Shown here one piece after another: positions 49,876 to 58,188 of a stretch of 64,000 bases of DNA (its first letter is position 1; each line of letters begins with the position of its first letter). Source of the DNA: Actinomycetospora lutea. GTDB taxonomy: Bacteria; Actinomycetota; Actinomycetes; Mycobacteriales; Pseudonocardiaceae. The stretch spans positions 62,001 through 126,000 of the forward strand of contig NZ_JAQZAL010000007.1 in assembly GCF_028737205.1 (NCBI RefSeq), in the 5' to 3' direction. A program made the position numbers and the translations under genes. The notes beneath the pieces are model-generated. The model worked only from the letters and a program-made list of their open reading frames with translations, had not been told where the DNA came from and searched no databases.

Positions 49876-52488
49876 TCAGCGCGCGGTGGGGGTGAGGTCG
49901 GGCTCCTCGTGGCGTCCCGCCGTGGCGGGCCGCGGGGGCGTCACCGTCAGCGTCACGTCGCTGCGCACGGGGCCGCCGTCCACCACGATCTGCTCGCTGA
50001 CCGGCGCGAACCCGCTCGCGGTGAGCATGTGTCTGCCCGGCGCGAGGTCGTCGAAGCGGAACCGGCCGTCGGCTCCCGTGACCGCCGAGGCCACCACGCC
50101 GCCGTCCCGGCCGACGAGCACCACCAGCGACTCGGGCACCGGCGCCCCGCCCGCGGCGCGCACCGCCCCGGCCAGCGGGTACCGCGCCGCGGGCACGGTG
50201 ACGTCGCGGCGGGCACCGTCGTCGCCGACCTCGACCCGCTCGGCCTGCGGGGCACGGCCGGGCGCGAGGACGGTCAGCGTGTAGCCGCCGGGCGCGATCT
50301 TCCCGGCGTCCCAGAGGCCGTCGGCGTCGCTGCGGCGCACGCCGACCACGCCGCCGGAGCCGTCGGTGACGGTCACCGTGGCCACGGCGACCGGCGTCCC
50401 GTCCGCCTCGGTGACGCGCCCGCCGAGCGTGGTGACCCGGGCCAGGGCGACGTCGCGGCGCACGGGCGTGCCGTCGACCGTGACGAGCTCGGCGAACGGG
50501 CGACGCCGCGGTGACGCGGCGATCAGCACGTAGGTGCCCGACGCCGGGGCGACGAGGGTGTAGCCGCCGTGGTCGTCGAGCCCCGTGCGCTCCATCGGGG
50601 CGCCGTCGAGCCCGTGCAGGGAGACGCTGACCTCGTCCTGTGCGGTGACCGGGCTGCCGCCCGTGCCGGTGATCCGCCCGTGCACGGTCGGCCCGGCGGT
50701 GCGGGTGTGCCGCCCGGCGTCGGCGGTGCCCGGCGGGCCCCACCCGTTGCCGCCCGGCGCCGCGACCGGCGGCGCCGAGGCCGGGGCGTTCACCGCGGTC
50801 GCGGTGGCGGCCTCGGTCGCCGCGGGCTCCGCGGCGCTCTCGGCGTCGCGGGCCTGGATGCCGGACTGGGTGCGCAGCGGGACCTCGCGCAGGAACAGCA
50901 CGAGCACGAAGCCGACGGCGATCACGCAGGCGGCGATGAGGAAGACCAGGTCCATCGCGTTCGAGAACCCGACGAGGTACGGCTCGGCCAGGCGCGGGTC
51001 CATCCGCTGCAGGACCGACGAGTCCTGCGCGACCTGCGCCGCGCCCGCCACCGGGTCGAAGGCGACCTGGTTGGCCGGGTTCGCGAGCGCCGCGGGGTCG
51101 GTGAGGGCGGTCTGGAACCCCGGTGTCGGCGCGATCGTGGTGAAGGCGTCGCGGATCCGGTCGCCGACGGTCGAGAAGAGCACCGAGAGGAAGACCGCGA
51201 CGCCCAGCGTGCCGCCCATCTGCCGGAAGAAGGTGGCCGACGCCGTCGCGACGCCCATGTCCCGGGCCGGGACGGCGTTCTGCACGGCGAGCACGAGGGT
51301 CTGCATGCAGTTGCCGAGCCCGAGGCCGAACACGACCATCAGCAGCGCGATCTCCCAGTACGGGGTGTCCGCGTGCAGCCGGAACCCGAACAGCAGCATG
51401 CCGGTGGTCATCAGCGCGAGGCCGATCACCGGGAAGATCTTGTAGCGCCCGGTCCGGCTGGTCAGCTGACCGGAGACGATCGAGGCGACCATGATGCCGC
51501 CGACCAGCGGGATCATCTGCAGGCCCGCCTGCGTCGGGTCGGAGCCGGTGACGATCTGCAGGTACTGCGGCACGATCGCGATGCCGCCGAACATCCCGAT
51601 GCCGGTGATGATCGCGATGATCGAGGTCAGGCTGAACACGCCGTTGCGGAACAGGCGCAGCGGCAGCAGCGCGTCGTCACCGTAGGCCCGCTCGGCGAGG
51701 TAGAAGGAGATCAGGCCGACGCCGCCGATGGCGTAGCAGATGATCGCCGATGTCGAGCCCCAGCCCCACTCGCGGCCCTGCTCGGCGACGATCAGCAGCG
51801 GCACCAGACCGACGGCCAGCGCGGCCGCGCCGGGGAAGTCGAGCCGGTGCTCGCGGCGGGTGTGCGGCAGGCGCAGCACGTTCCACACGACGAGGAACGC
51901 GATCGCGCCGATCGGGACGTTGACCAGGAACACCCAGCGCCAGCCCGTGATGCCGAGGATCTCCTGCTGGCCGGCGAGGAAGCCGCCGACGACCGGGCCG
52001 ATGACGCTGGACGTGCCGAACACCGCTAGGAAGAAGCCCTGGTACCGGGCGCGCTCCCGCGGCGGGACGATGTCGCCGATGATCGTCAGGGCCAGCGACA
52101 TGAGGCCGCCGGCGCCGAGCCCCTGCACGGCGCGGAAGGCCGCCAGCTCGTACATCGAGGTCGAGATCGTGCACAGCACCGAGCCGAGCACGAAGAGCCC
52201 GATGGCGAGCAGGAAGAACGGGCGGCGCCCGTAGAGGTCGGAGAGCTTGCCGTACAGCGGCGTCGTGATCGTCGCGGTGATCAGGTACGCGGTGGTGGCC
52301 CACGCCTGGAGGTTCAGGCCCTGCAGGTCGTCGGCGATGGTGCGGATCGACGTCGAGACGATGTTCTGGTCCAGCGCGGCCAGGAACATCCCCAGCATGA
52401 GCCCCGAGAGGGTCACGAGTATCTGGCGGTGGGTGAAGCCGCCGCTGGCCGTGGAGGGTGGGGCCGCGGCGACGGCGGGCGTGCTCAT
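49876..52488 (-). CDS. DHA2-type MFS drug transporter fused to three carboxypeptidase-regulatory-like repeats
   Basis: An 870-aa protein. Residues ~1-560 are a 14-helix EmrB/QacA-type MFS exporter: MFLAALDQNIVSTSIRTI (helix 1, motif D1), KLSDLYGRRPFFL (motif A), GTSSVIGPVVGGFLAG (motif C). After a Pro/Ala linker (~residues 600-640) come three ~80-residue beta-sandwich repeats, each ending in V-R-R/S-DV (VHGRITGTGG..., LGGRVTEADG..., LAGAVRAAGG...), of the CarboxypepD_reg type, likely outside the membrane. Start ATG 52488 overlaps the MarR stop by 4 bases (ATGA). Regulation by that MarR protein is likely; the drug or metabolite is unknown. Confidence 0.9.
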   Translation of the reverse strand: MSTPAVAAAPPSTASGGFTHRQILVTLSGLMLGMFLAALDQNIVSTSIRTIADDLQGLNLQAWATTAYLITATITTPLYGKLSDLYGRRPFFLLAIGLFVLGSVLCTISTSMYELAAFRAVQGLGAGGLMSLALTIIGDIVPPRERARYQGFFLAVFGTSSVIGPVVGGFLAGQQEILGITGWRWVFLVNVPIGAIAFLVVWNVLRLPHTRREHRLDFPGAAALAVGLVPLLIVAEQGREWGWGSTSAIICYAIGGVGLISFYLAERAYGDDALLPLRLFRNGVFSLTSIIAIITGIGMFGGIAIVPQYLQIVTGSDPTQAGLQMIPLVGGIMVASIVSGQLTSRTGRYKIFPVIGLALMTTGMLLFGFRLHADTPYWEIALLMVVFGLGLGNCMQTLVLAVQNAVPARDMGVATASATFFRQMGGTLGVAVFLSVLFSTVGDRIRDAFTTIAPTPGFQTALTDPAALANPANQVAFDPVAGAAQVAQDSSVLQRMDPRLAEPYLVGFSNAMDLVFLIAACVIAVGFVLVLFLREVPLRTQSGIQARDAESAAEPAATEAATATAVNAPASAPPVAAPGGNGWGPPGTADAGRHTRTAGPTVHGRITGTGGSPVTAQDEVSVSLHGLDGAPMERTGLDDHGGYTLVAPASGTYVLIAASPRRRPFAELVTVDGTPVRRDVALARVTTLGGRVTEADGTPVAVATVTVTDGSGGVVGVRRSDADGLWDAGKIAPGGYTLTVLAPGRAPQAERVEVGDDGARRDVTVPAARYPLAGAVRAAGGAPVPESLVVLVGRDGGVVASAVTGADGRFRFDDLAPGRHMLTASGFAPVSEQIVVDGGPVRSDVTLTVTPPRPATAGRHEEPDLTPTAR

Positions 52489-53006
52489 GAGGCCTCCTGG
52501 CCGCGCAGGGCGGCCGACGGCGGGGTGAGGGCGTGGTGGTGCTCGAGGTCGCCGGCCAGCTGCTCGAGCAGGTCGGCGAGGCGGACCCGGTCGGCCTCGT
52601 CCCAGTGCTCGGTCATGGTGCCGATCTCGCGGTTGCGGCGGTCGCGGTTGGCCTGGAACACGCGCAGGCCCTCGTCGGTGGGCGCCAGCAGGGTGGCGCG
52701 GCCGTCCTCCGGGTCCGGGCGACGCTCGACCAGCCCGGCGCGGACCAGCCCGGCGACCTGCCGGCTGACCGTCGACGGGTCCGAGTGCACGGACTCGGCG
52801 AGCGCGTTCGACCGGCGGGGACCCTCGAGCACGAGCCGGGCGAGCAGCACGTAGGCGGCGCGCTCGACCCCGTCGGGCCCGACGGACTTCCCGGCCTTCG
52901 CCCGCTCCACCGCGCGCATGACGCGGATGAGCTGGTGTCCGAGGCGGTCGGAGACGAACCAGCGGTCGTCCACCCCCGGCGGCGCCGGGAGCCGGGAAGA
53001 TTCCAT
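52485..53006 (-). CDS. MarR-family transcriptional regulator of the MFS gene
   Basis: A 173-aa winged-helix regulator. ATG 53006 is used (upstream codons are non-conserved). DNA-binding segment SNALAESVHSDPSTVSRQVAGLV and wing DPEDGRATLLAPTDEG are clear (seen across residues ~65-110). Its stop overlaps the start of the transporter, a standard repressor-exporter pair. A 38-base direct/inverted repeat array sits directly upstream and is the natural operator candidate. Confidence 0.92.
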   Translation of the reverse strand: MESSRLPAPPGVDDRWFVSDRLGHQLIRVMRAVERAKAGKSVGPDGVERAAYVLLARLVLEGPRRSNALAESVHSDPSTVSRQVAGLVRAGLVERRPDPEDGRATLLAPTDEGLRVFQANRDRRNREIGTMTEHWDEADRVRLADLLEQLAGDLEHHHALTPPSAALRGQEAS

Positions 53007-53007
53007 T

Positions 53008-53045
53008 GCATGCTCCGTACAATCGGTTGCTGCGTACAAGCATGC
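53008..53045. promoter_or_regulatory. Candidate MarR operator: paired GCATGC and CGTACAA repeats
   Basis: GCATGC occurs at 53008-53013 and 53040-53045, flanking two direct CGTACAA copies at 53016-53022 and 53033-53039, 17 bases apart. The array begins 2 bases upstream of the marR start. Distance suggests overlap with the promoter; binding is inferred. Confidence 0.5.
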
Positions 53046-53323
53046 GCCTGCCCCTGCGCCGCGCGCCAGCCGGGTCCCCCCGACGAGCGCGTCACACTCG
53101 CCGCGTCGCCGGCGGTGTCGTCGAGCGAAGGGAACCGTCGCTCGCAGGGACGGTGGGCGGGCGCGCACCGCCGGGACGTCGGGGAGCCGCGATGCCGACG
53201 TCGCGCGCAGGCACGGAGATCACGGGCGTCGTCACGTACCTCGACACGTCCGCGAGGGCGTCCCCGTCGCCCCTGATCTCCGGGAGCCGGGCGCTCGCGC
53301 CCTTCGCGCGAGGACCGTTCCGG

Positions 53324-53340
53324 GCGAAGGGCCCCTTCGC
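53324..53340. repeat. GCGAAGG hairpin upstream of enoyl-CoA hydratase
   Basis: GCGAAGG and CCTTCGC pair perfectly with a 3-base loop, 40 bases before the start of the hydratase gene. A related GCGAAGGG string lies at about 4570. Confidence 0.5.
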
Positions 53341-53379
53341 TCCCGACGAGGCGCCGGGCGCGCCCTACGGTATCGCTCC

Positions 53380-54159
53380 GTGGAGAGCGAGCGCGTCACC
53401 TACGAGCGCGACGGGCACGTCGCGACGATCACCTACTCCCGCCCGGAGAAGCTGAACGCGATCGACGGGGCGATGCGCGAGGGCCTCAACGAGGCGTTCG
53501 ACCGCTTCCGCGCCGACGACGAGGCGTGGGTCGGCATCGTGACCGGCGAGGGGCGCGCCTTCTGCGTCGGCGCGGACCCGCGAGGCGAGGGCAACCCGGC
53601 CGGCGACTTCCCCGGCTCGTTCTGGGAGCGCCCGACCGTCAACTCGTTCGAGAGCGGCTGGGAGATCTTCAAGCCCGTGATCGCGGCCGTGAACGGGCAC
53701 TGCCTGGGCTACGGGCTGACGCTCGTGACCTGGTGCGATCTCGTCGTCGCCAGCGAGAACGCGACGTTCGGCTTCCCCGAGGTGCGCCTGGGCATCCCCA
53801 CGATCGTCGGCGCGATCCGGCTGCCCCAGCGCATCGGCTGGCAGCCGGCGATGGAGCTGCTGCTCACCGGCGAGCGGGTGGATGCCGAGCGGGCGCGCGA
53901 GATGGGGCTGGTGTCGCGGGTCGTACCGCATGACGACCTGATGAGCGAGGCCCGCGCGCTCGCCGACCGCCTGCTCGCCGGCGCGCCCCTGGCCCAGCGC
54001 GCCATCAAGGAGATGGCGCGCCGGGCCCCGGACCTGCCGGCGACCGAGGCGATCCGCTTCGGCGAGACGATGCGCCGCGTGGCCGGTGCCACCGAGGATG
54101 CCGCCGAGGGCGCGGCGGCCGCCCGCGAGCGCCGGGCGCCGGAGTGGAAGGGGCGCTGA
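53380..54159 (+). CDS. Enoyl-CoA hydratase/isomerase
   Basis: Crotonase-fold enzyme of 259 aa. N-terminal VTYERDGHVATITYSRPEKLNAI, oxyanion-hole segment GEGRAFCVGADP, VIAAVNGHCLGYGLTL, and the acid/base region FGFPEVRLGIPTIVGAIRLP (the usual E in GxxEVxLG is present). Probably acts on a fatty or aromatic acyl-CoA. GTG 53380 starts at the expected family residue. Near the acyl-CoA genes on the other strand, so may share a pathway. Confidence 0.88.
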   Translation: MESERVTYERDGHVATITYSRPEKLNAIDGAMREGLNEAFDRFRADDEAWVGIVTGEGRAFCVGADPRGEGNPAGDFPGSFWERPTVNSFESGWEIFKPVIAAVNGHCLGYGLTLVTWCDLVVASENATFGFPEVRLGIPTIVGAIRLPQRIGWQPAMELLLTGERVDAERAREMGLVSRVVPHDDLMSEARALADRLLAGAPLAQRAIKEMARRAPDLPATEAIRFGETMRRVAGATEDAAEGAAAARERRAPEWKGR

Positions 54160-54235
54160 CGGTCGGGGGAGCGCGTCCGGGTCCCGTGTGCTCCGCCGGG
54201 CGCCCGGCGGCTTTCCTGACGTTCGACGCCAGCGT

Positions 54236-54262
54236 GGTCCCTCTCGGCGTGCTCCCCTGATC
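54236..54262. repeat. Dispersed short repeat, copy C
   Basis: The same TCGGCGTGCTCCCCTGATC core as copies A and B, in the gap between the hydratase and thiolase genes. A partial CCCTCGGCGTG follows near 54291. Confidence 0.75.
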
Positions 54263-54324
54263 GCTGACAGCCCCGTGCGATCGGACGGCCCTCGGCGTGT
54301 CGCGTCGGCGAGGATGTGGCGATC

Positions 54325-54355
54325 CTGGCGTCACACGCCAGCGATGCCGCATCGC
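54325..54355. terminator. Double hairpin between convergent hydratase and thiolase genes
   Basis: CTGGCGT-CAC-ACGCCAG (54325-54341) is followed at once by the palindrome GCGATGC-C-GCATCGC (54341-54355). It should end transcripts from both strands. Confidence 0.6.
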
Positions 54356-54362
54356 TCGAACC

Positions 54363-55574
54363 TCAGGCGACCCGTTCGAAGACGGCGGCGAGGCCTTGGC
54401 CGCCGCCGATGCACATCGTCTCCAGCCCGTAGCGCGCCTCGCGGCGGTCCATCTCGCGCACCATCGTCGTCAGGATCCGCACCCCGGTGGCGCCGACCGG
54501 GTGGCCCAGCGAGATGCCCGAGCCGTTGGGGTTCACGCGGTCGTCGGTGACCAGGTCGATCCCCCACTCCCGCCCGACCCCGAGCGCCTGGGCGGCGAAC
54601 GCCTCGTTCAGCTCGATCACGTCGAGGTCGGCCAGCGACAGCCCCGCCCGGTCCAGAGCAGCGGCGGTGGCCGGCACCGGCCCGATCCCCATCACCTCGG
54701 GACCGACACCGGCCAGCCCCCACGACACCAGCCGGGCCAGCGGCCGCAGCCCCAGCTGCTCGGCCTTCGCCGGCGTCGTCACGATGCACACCGCGGCGCC
54801 GTCGTTCTGCCCCGACGCGTTCCCCGCGGTCACGGTGGCGTCCGGGTCCTGCTTGCCCATGATCGGACGCAGCTTCGCCAGCGACTCCAGCGACGCGTCC
54901 GGACGGATGTGCTCGTCGGCGTCGACGATCGTGTCCGACTGGCGCCCGGGCACCGTCACCGCCACCAGCTCGTCGGCGAAGCGCCCGTCCTTGACCGCCG
55001 CGGTCGCCTTCTCGTGCGAGCGCACCGCCAGCCGGTCCTGCTCCTCGCGACCGATCGCGTACCGCTGCCGCACGTTCTCCGCGGTCTCGATCATCCCGCC
55101 CCACACCGGGTGGTCCTTCCCGCCCGCGTGCACCCGGCCCTGGGCCAGCGCGTCCTTCATCTCGAAGCCGCCGGCCTTGGTGCCCCAGCGCGGCGCCGCG
55201 GTGTAGTACGACGCGCCCGACATCGACTCCGCGCCGCCGGCGAGCACCAGCGACGCCCCGCCGGTCTGCACCGCCATCGCCGCGTAGAGCACCGCCTGCA
55301 GCCCCGACCCGCAGCGCCGGTCGACCTGGATGCCCGGCACCGTCACCTCGAGGCCCGCGTCCAGCGCCGCGACGCGGCCGATCGCCGGCGCGTCCATCGT
55401 CGGGTAGCAGTGCCCGAACGCGACGTCGTCGATCTGATCGGCGGTGATCCCCGTCCGCGACACCAGCTCCCGGATCACCGTCGCCGCCAGCGTCTGGGGC
55501 GCCACGTCGCGCAGCGCACCCCCGAACCCGCCCACCGGCGTCCGCAGGGGCTCACAGATCACCGCATCGGCCAC
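54363..55574 (-). CDS. Thiolase (acetyl-CoA acetyltransferase family)
   Basis: A 403-aa thiolase. Nucleophilic Cys in QVDRRCGSGLQAV (~residue 92), HPVGATG-type His in ISLGHPVGATG, and second Cys in TMCIGGGQGLAA are present. These degrade or form beta-ketoacyl-CoA. GTG 55574 follows AGGAGG by 6 bases. It is third in a minus-strand run LLM-MaoC-thiolase with 11-13 base gaps, suggesting one catabolic operon for a long-chain, cholesterol-like or aromatic acyl-CoA substrate. Confidence 0.94.
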   Translation of the reverse strand: MADAVICEPLRTPVGGFGGALRDVAPQTLAATVIRELVSRTGITADQIDDVAFGHCYPTMDAPAIGRVAALDAGLEVTVPGIQVDRRCGSGLQAVLYAAMAVQTGGASLVLAGGAESMSGASYYTAAPRWGTKAGGFEMKDALAQGRVHAGGKDHPVWGGMIETAENVRQRYAIGREEQDRLAVRSHEKATAAVKDGRFADELVAVTVPGRQSDTIVDADEHIRPDASLESLAKLRPIMGKQDPDATVTAGNASGQNDGAAVCIVTTPAKAEQLGLRPLARLVSWGLAGVGPEVMGIGPVPATAAALDRAGLSLADLDVIELNEAFAAQALGVGREWGIDLVTDDRVNPNGSGISLGHPVGATGVRILTTMVREMDRREARYGLETMCIGGGQGLAAVFERVA

Positions 55575-55587
55575 GGCCGACCTCCTC

Positions 55588-56040
55588 CTAGTACGCGTAC
55601 CGCAGGATGACCTCGGCGACGCACGCCGGCTTGGGCCATCCCTCGATCTCCACCGTCCCCCCGATCGTCGCCTGCACGCCGTTCGGGACGTCGGAGACGT
55701 CCACCAGACGGCAGTGACCTCGCACACGGCTGGGCACGGGCACGGGCGCCGGGAACCGCACCTTGTTCAGGCCGTAGTTCACGGTCATCGACACCCCCTT
55801 CACCTCGAAGGTGTCCCAGCCGAACTTGGGCATGAGGGCGACGGTGAGGAAGCCGTGGGCGACGGTCTTCCCGAACGGGCCCTTCGCGGCGGCGTCCGGG
55901 TCGACGTGGATCCACTGATGGTCGTCGGTGGCGTCGGCGAAGATGTCGACGCGGTGCTGGTCGACCGTGACCCACTCGCTCGTGCCGAGGTCCTCCCCCA
56001 CGGCAGCACGCAGCTCTTCGACGTCGGCGAACACACGCAT
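55588..56040 (-). CDS. MaoC-family (R)-enoyl-CoA hydratase
   Basis: A 150-aa hot-dog fold hydratase. The hydratase-2 motif is seen in RVDIFADATDDHQWIHVDPD (Asp and His of the catalytic pair), followed by VAHGFLTVALMPKF. ATG 56040 follows AGGAG. Likely hydrates an enoyl-CoA in the same pathway as the thiolase downstream. Confidence 0.92.
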   Translation of the reverse strand: MRVFADVEELRAAVGEDLGTSEWVTVDQHRVDIFADATDDHQWIHVDPDAAAKGPFGKTVAHGFLTVALMPKFGWDTFEVKGVSMTVNYGLNKVRFPAPVPVPSRVRGHCRLVDVSDVPNGVQATIGGTVEIEGWPKPACVAEVILRYAY

Positions 56041-56051
56041 GGGAGGCGCTC

Positions 56052-57107
56052 CTAGAGATCGGCGGCGAGTTCCTTGACCTGCCCGACCAACGACACCCGC
56101 TCGGCCGGTGTCCCCGCGAGGGGCGTGACGTTGATCGTCGTGACGCCGGCGCCGGCGAACGCCTGCAGCCGCTCGGCGACGTAGGAGCGCGGCCCGATCA
56201 GCGACATCGCCCTGACCAGGTCCTCGGGCACCGCCGCCGCGGCCTCGTCCTTCTTGCCGTCGAGATAGAGGTCCTGGACCTTCGCGGCCTCCTCCTCGTA
56301 GCCGTAGCGCTGGGCGAGCTCGTTGTAGAAGTTCTTGCCCTTGGCGCCCATGCCCCCGACGTAGAGCGCGACGAACGGGCGCATGCCGTCGAGCATCTGC
56401 TGCGCGGTGTCGGCGTCCTCGGTGATGCACAGCGACGCCTGGAGGTAGGTCTGCAGCGCGCCGAGCGACGGGTCCCGCTTGGCCTTGCCGGCCTCCAGCG
56501 ACTCGCCCCACACCTCGTGCGCGCGCTCGGGCACGAAGAGGATCGGCAGCCAGCCCTCGGCGATCTCGGCGGTCAGCGCCACGTTCTTCGGGCCGATCGC
56601 GGCGAGGACGATCGGGATCCGGTCGCGCACCGGGTGATTGATGATCTTCAGCGGCTTGCCGAGCCCGGTGCCCTGGTCGGCGGGCAGGGGGATGTCGTAG
56701 TAGCGCCCGGAGTGCTGCACCTTCTCGCGGCGCCACACCTGCCGGCAGATGTCGACGATCTCGCGGGTGCGGCCCAGCGGGGCGTCGTAGCGCACGCCGT
56801 GGAAGCCCTCGATGACCTGCGGGCCCGACGCCCCGATCCCGAGCGTGAAGCGCCCGCCGGAGACGTAGTCGAGGCCCGCCGCGGTCATGGCCGTCAGCGA
56901 CGGGGTGCGGGTGTAGATCTGCAGGATGCCCGAGGCGATCTCGAGCCGGCTCGTCCGCGCGGCGATGAAGCCGAGCTGGCTCACCGCGTCGAAGCTGTAG
57001 GCCTCGGGCACGAACGCGATGTCGAGTCCCGCCGCCTCGTGCTCGGCCAGCTCGGCCACCGTCTCCTCGAAGCCGCCGCTGTAGTTCAGCCCCATCCCGA
57101 TGCGCAC
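56052..57107 (-). CDS. LLM-class F420-dependent oxidoreductase
   Basis: A 351-aa luciferase-like monooxygenase-fold enzyme that usually uses F420. TIM-barrel segments: GLNYSGGFEETVAELAEHE, ASGILQIYTRTPSLTAMTA, GRFTLGIGASGPQVIEGFHG, and VVPVLAAIGPKN-type IPIVLAAIGPKNVALTAEI. The F420 binding pattern is typical for actinobacterial members; the substrate is unknown. GTG start, divergent from the thioesterase by 52 bases, upstream member of the MaoC-thiolase operon. Confidence 0.88.
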   Translation of the reverse strand: MRIGMGLNYSGGFEETVAELAEHEAAGLDIAFVPEAYSFDAVSQLGFIAARTSRLEIASGILQIYTRTPSLTAMTAAGLDYVSGGRFTLGIGASGPQVIEGFHGVRYDAPLGRTREIVDICRQVWRREKVQHSGRYYDIPLPADQGTGLGKPLKIINHPVRDRIPIVLAAIGPKNVALTAEIAEGWLPILFVPERAHEVWGESLEAGKAKRDPSLGALQTYLQASLCITEDADTAQQMLDGMRPFVALYVGGMGAKGKNFYNELAQRYGYEEEAAKVQDLYLDGKKDEAAAAVPEDLVRAMSLIGPRSYVAERLQAFAGAGVTTINVTPLAGTPAERVSLVGQVKELAADL

Positions 57108-57158
57108 GCGCGCAGCCTGCCACGATCGCGACGATCACGGGCGGCAGGAGGAGACCGG

Positions 57159-57587
57159 GTGTTCACGACGACGGTGACGGTGCGCGGCTACGAGTGCGAC
57201 GCCAACGGGCACGTCAACCACGCGGTGTACCACCAGTACGGCGAGCACGGCCGGACCGAGACGATCCGGTCGCTCGGCATCGAGATCACCGACCTCGCCG
57301 ACGCCGGGATCGGCCCCGTGATCCTCGAGACGACCGTGCGGTTCCTCGCCGAGCTGCGCGCCGGGGACGAGGTCGACATCGTGCTCGACCTGCGCTTCGG
57401 GCAGGGCAAGACCTTCCGGATGGACATCGAGCTGCGGCGCCGGGACGTCGTCGCCGCGACGATCACCGGCACGATGGGGCTGCTCGACCACACCACCCGA
57501 CGCCTCGTCGCCGACCCGCGGGGACGCCTCCGGGCCCTGGCCGACCCGGAGGGCGCTCAGCTGCTCGACGACTCCCCGGAGAAGTGA
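57159..57587 (+). CDS. Hot-dog acyl-CoA thioesterase (4HBT type)
   Basis: A 142-aa thioesterase-like protein. The 4HBT start segment VRGYECDANGHVNHAVYHQY carries the catalytic Asp-x-x-x-H-x-N pattern. GTG 57159 follows AGGAGGAG at good spacing. It may release free acids from acyl-CoA in the neighbouring pathway. Its 3' end overlaps the flavin reductase by 31 bp, convergent. Confidence 0.88.
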   Translation: MFTTTVTVRGYECDANGHVNHAVYHQYGEHGRTETIRSLGIEITDLADAGIGPVILETTVRFLAELRAGDEVDIVLDLRFGQGKTFRMDIELRRRDVVAATITGTMGLLDHTTRRLVADPRGRLRALADPEGAQLLDDSPEK

Positions 57588-58186
57588 CCGGGCCAGTCGC
57601 GGTAGCGGATGCGGGGGGTCGCGACGACCTCGCCGAGCGTCGACCACTCGTCGCCCCCGAGGCGCGCGAGCGGCGCGAGCCGCCGGGCGTCGGGCCGGCC
57701 GTCGACCAGCACGTCGTCGGACACCGCGATGTGCACGACCCGGCCGAGCACCAGCGTGCAGTTGCCGACCTCGACGGTGCGCTCGAGACGGCACTCCAGC
57801 GCCACCGGCGACTCGGCGATCCGCGGCGTCGTCACGTGCAGCGACGGCTCGCGGGTCAGGCCGGTCGCGTCGATCTCGCTCTCGTGCGCCGGGAAGTCGG
57901 TGGCGGTGGCGTTGATGTGCTCGAGCATCGGCTCGGACGTCAGGCACACCGTGAACTCCCCGGTGTCCGCGGCGTTGCGCAGCGAGTCCTTCTCCCCCAC
58001 CGACGTGAACTGCACGACCGGCGGGTCGGTGCTCGCCACGGTGAAGAACGAGTGCGGCGCGAGGTTGTCGACGCCGTCGGCCGAGCGCGTCACCACCCAG
58101 GCGATCGCGCGCGGCACGATCACCGCGGTCAGCAGCTTGTAGACGCCGCGGGCCCCCACGGCCTCCGGGTCGAAGTCGGTGCGCAC
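57557..58186 (-). CDS. Flavin reductase-like protein
   Basis: A 209-aa protein of the flavin reductase/FMN-binding split-barrel family: GVYKLLTAVIVPRAIAWVVT, NLAPHSFFTVASTDPPVV and SLRNAADTGEFTVCL are the family FMN-binding patterns. It reduces flavin for a partner monooxygenase or acts alone; no two-component partner is adjacent. GTG start, 2 bases after the proline-rich gene's stop, so probably in that operon. Confidence 0.88.
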   Translation of the reverse strand: MRTDFDPEAVGARGVYKLLTAVIVPRAIAWVVTRSADGVDNLAPHSFFTVASTDPPVVQFTSVGEKDSLRNAADTGEFTVCLTSEPMLEHINATATDFPAHESEIDATGLTREPSLHVTTPRIAESPVALECRLERTVEVGNCTLVLGRVVHIAVSDDVLVDGRPDARRLAPLARLGGDEWSTLGEVVATPRIRYRDWPGHFSGESSSS

Positions 58187-58188
58187 GG

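Larger units (their letters stand above)
53007..53379. other. 373-base divergent gap between marR and enoyl-CoA hydratase
   Basis: No gene was found. It contains an operator-like repeat array (53008-53045), a GCGAGGGCGTCCC string similar to the REP-like copy 2 at about 53252-53264, and a hairpin at 53324-53340. Short open frames here are Arg/Pro/Ser-rich shadows. Confidence 0.6.
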
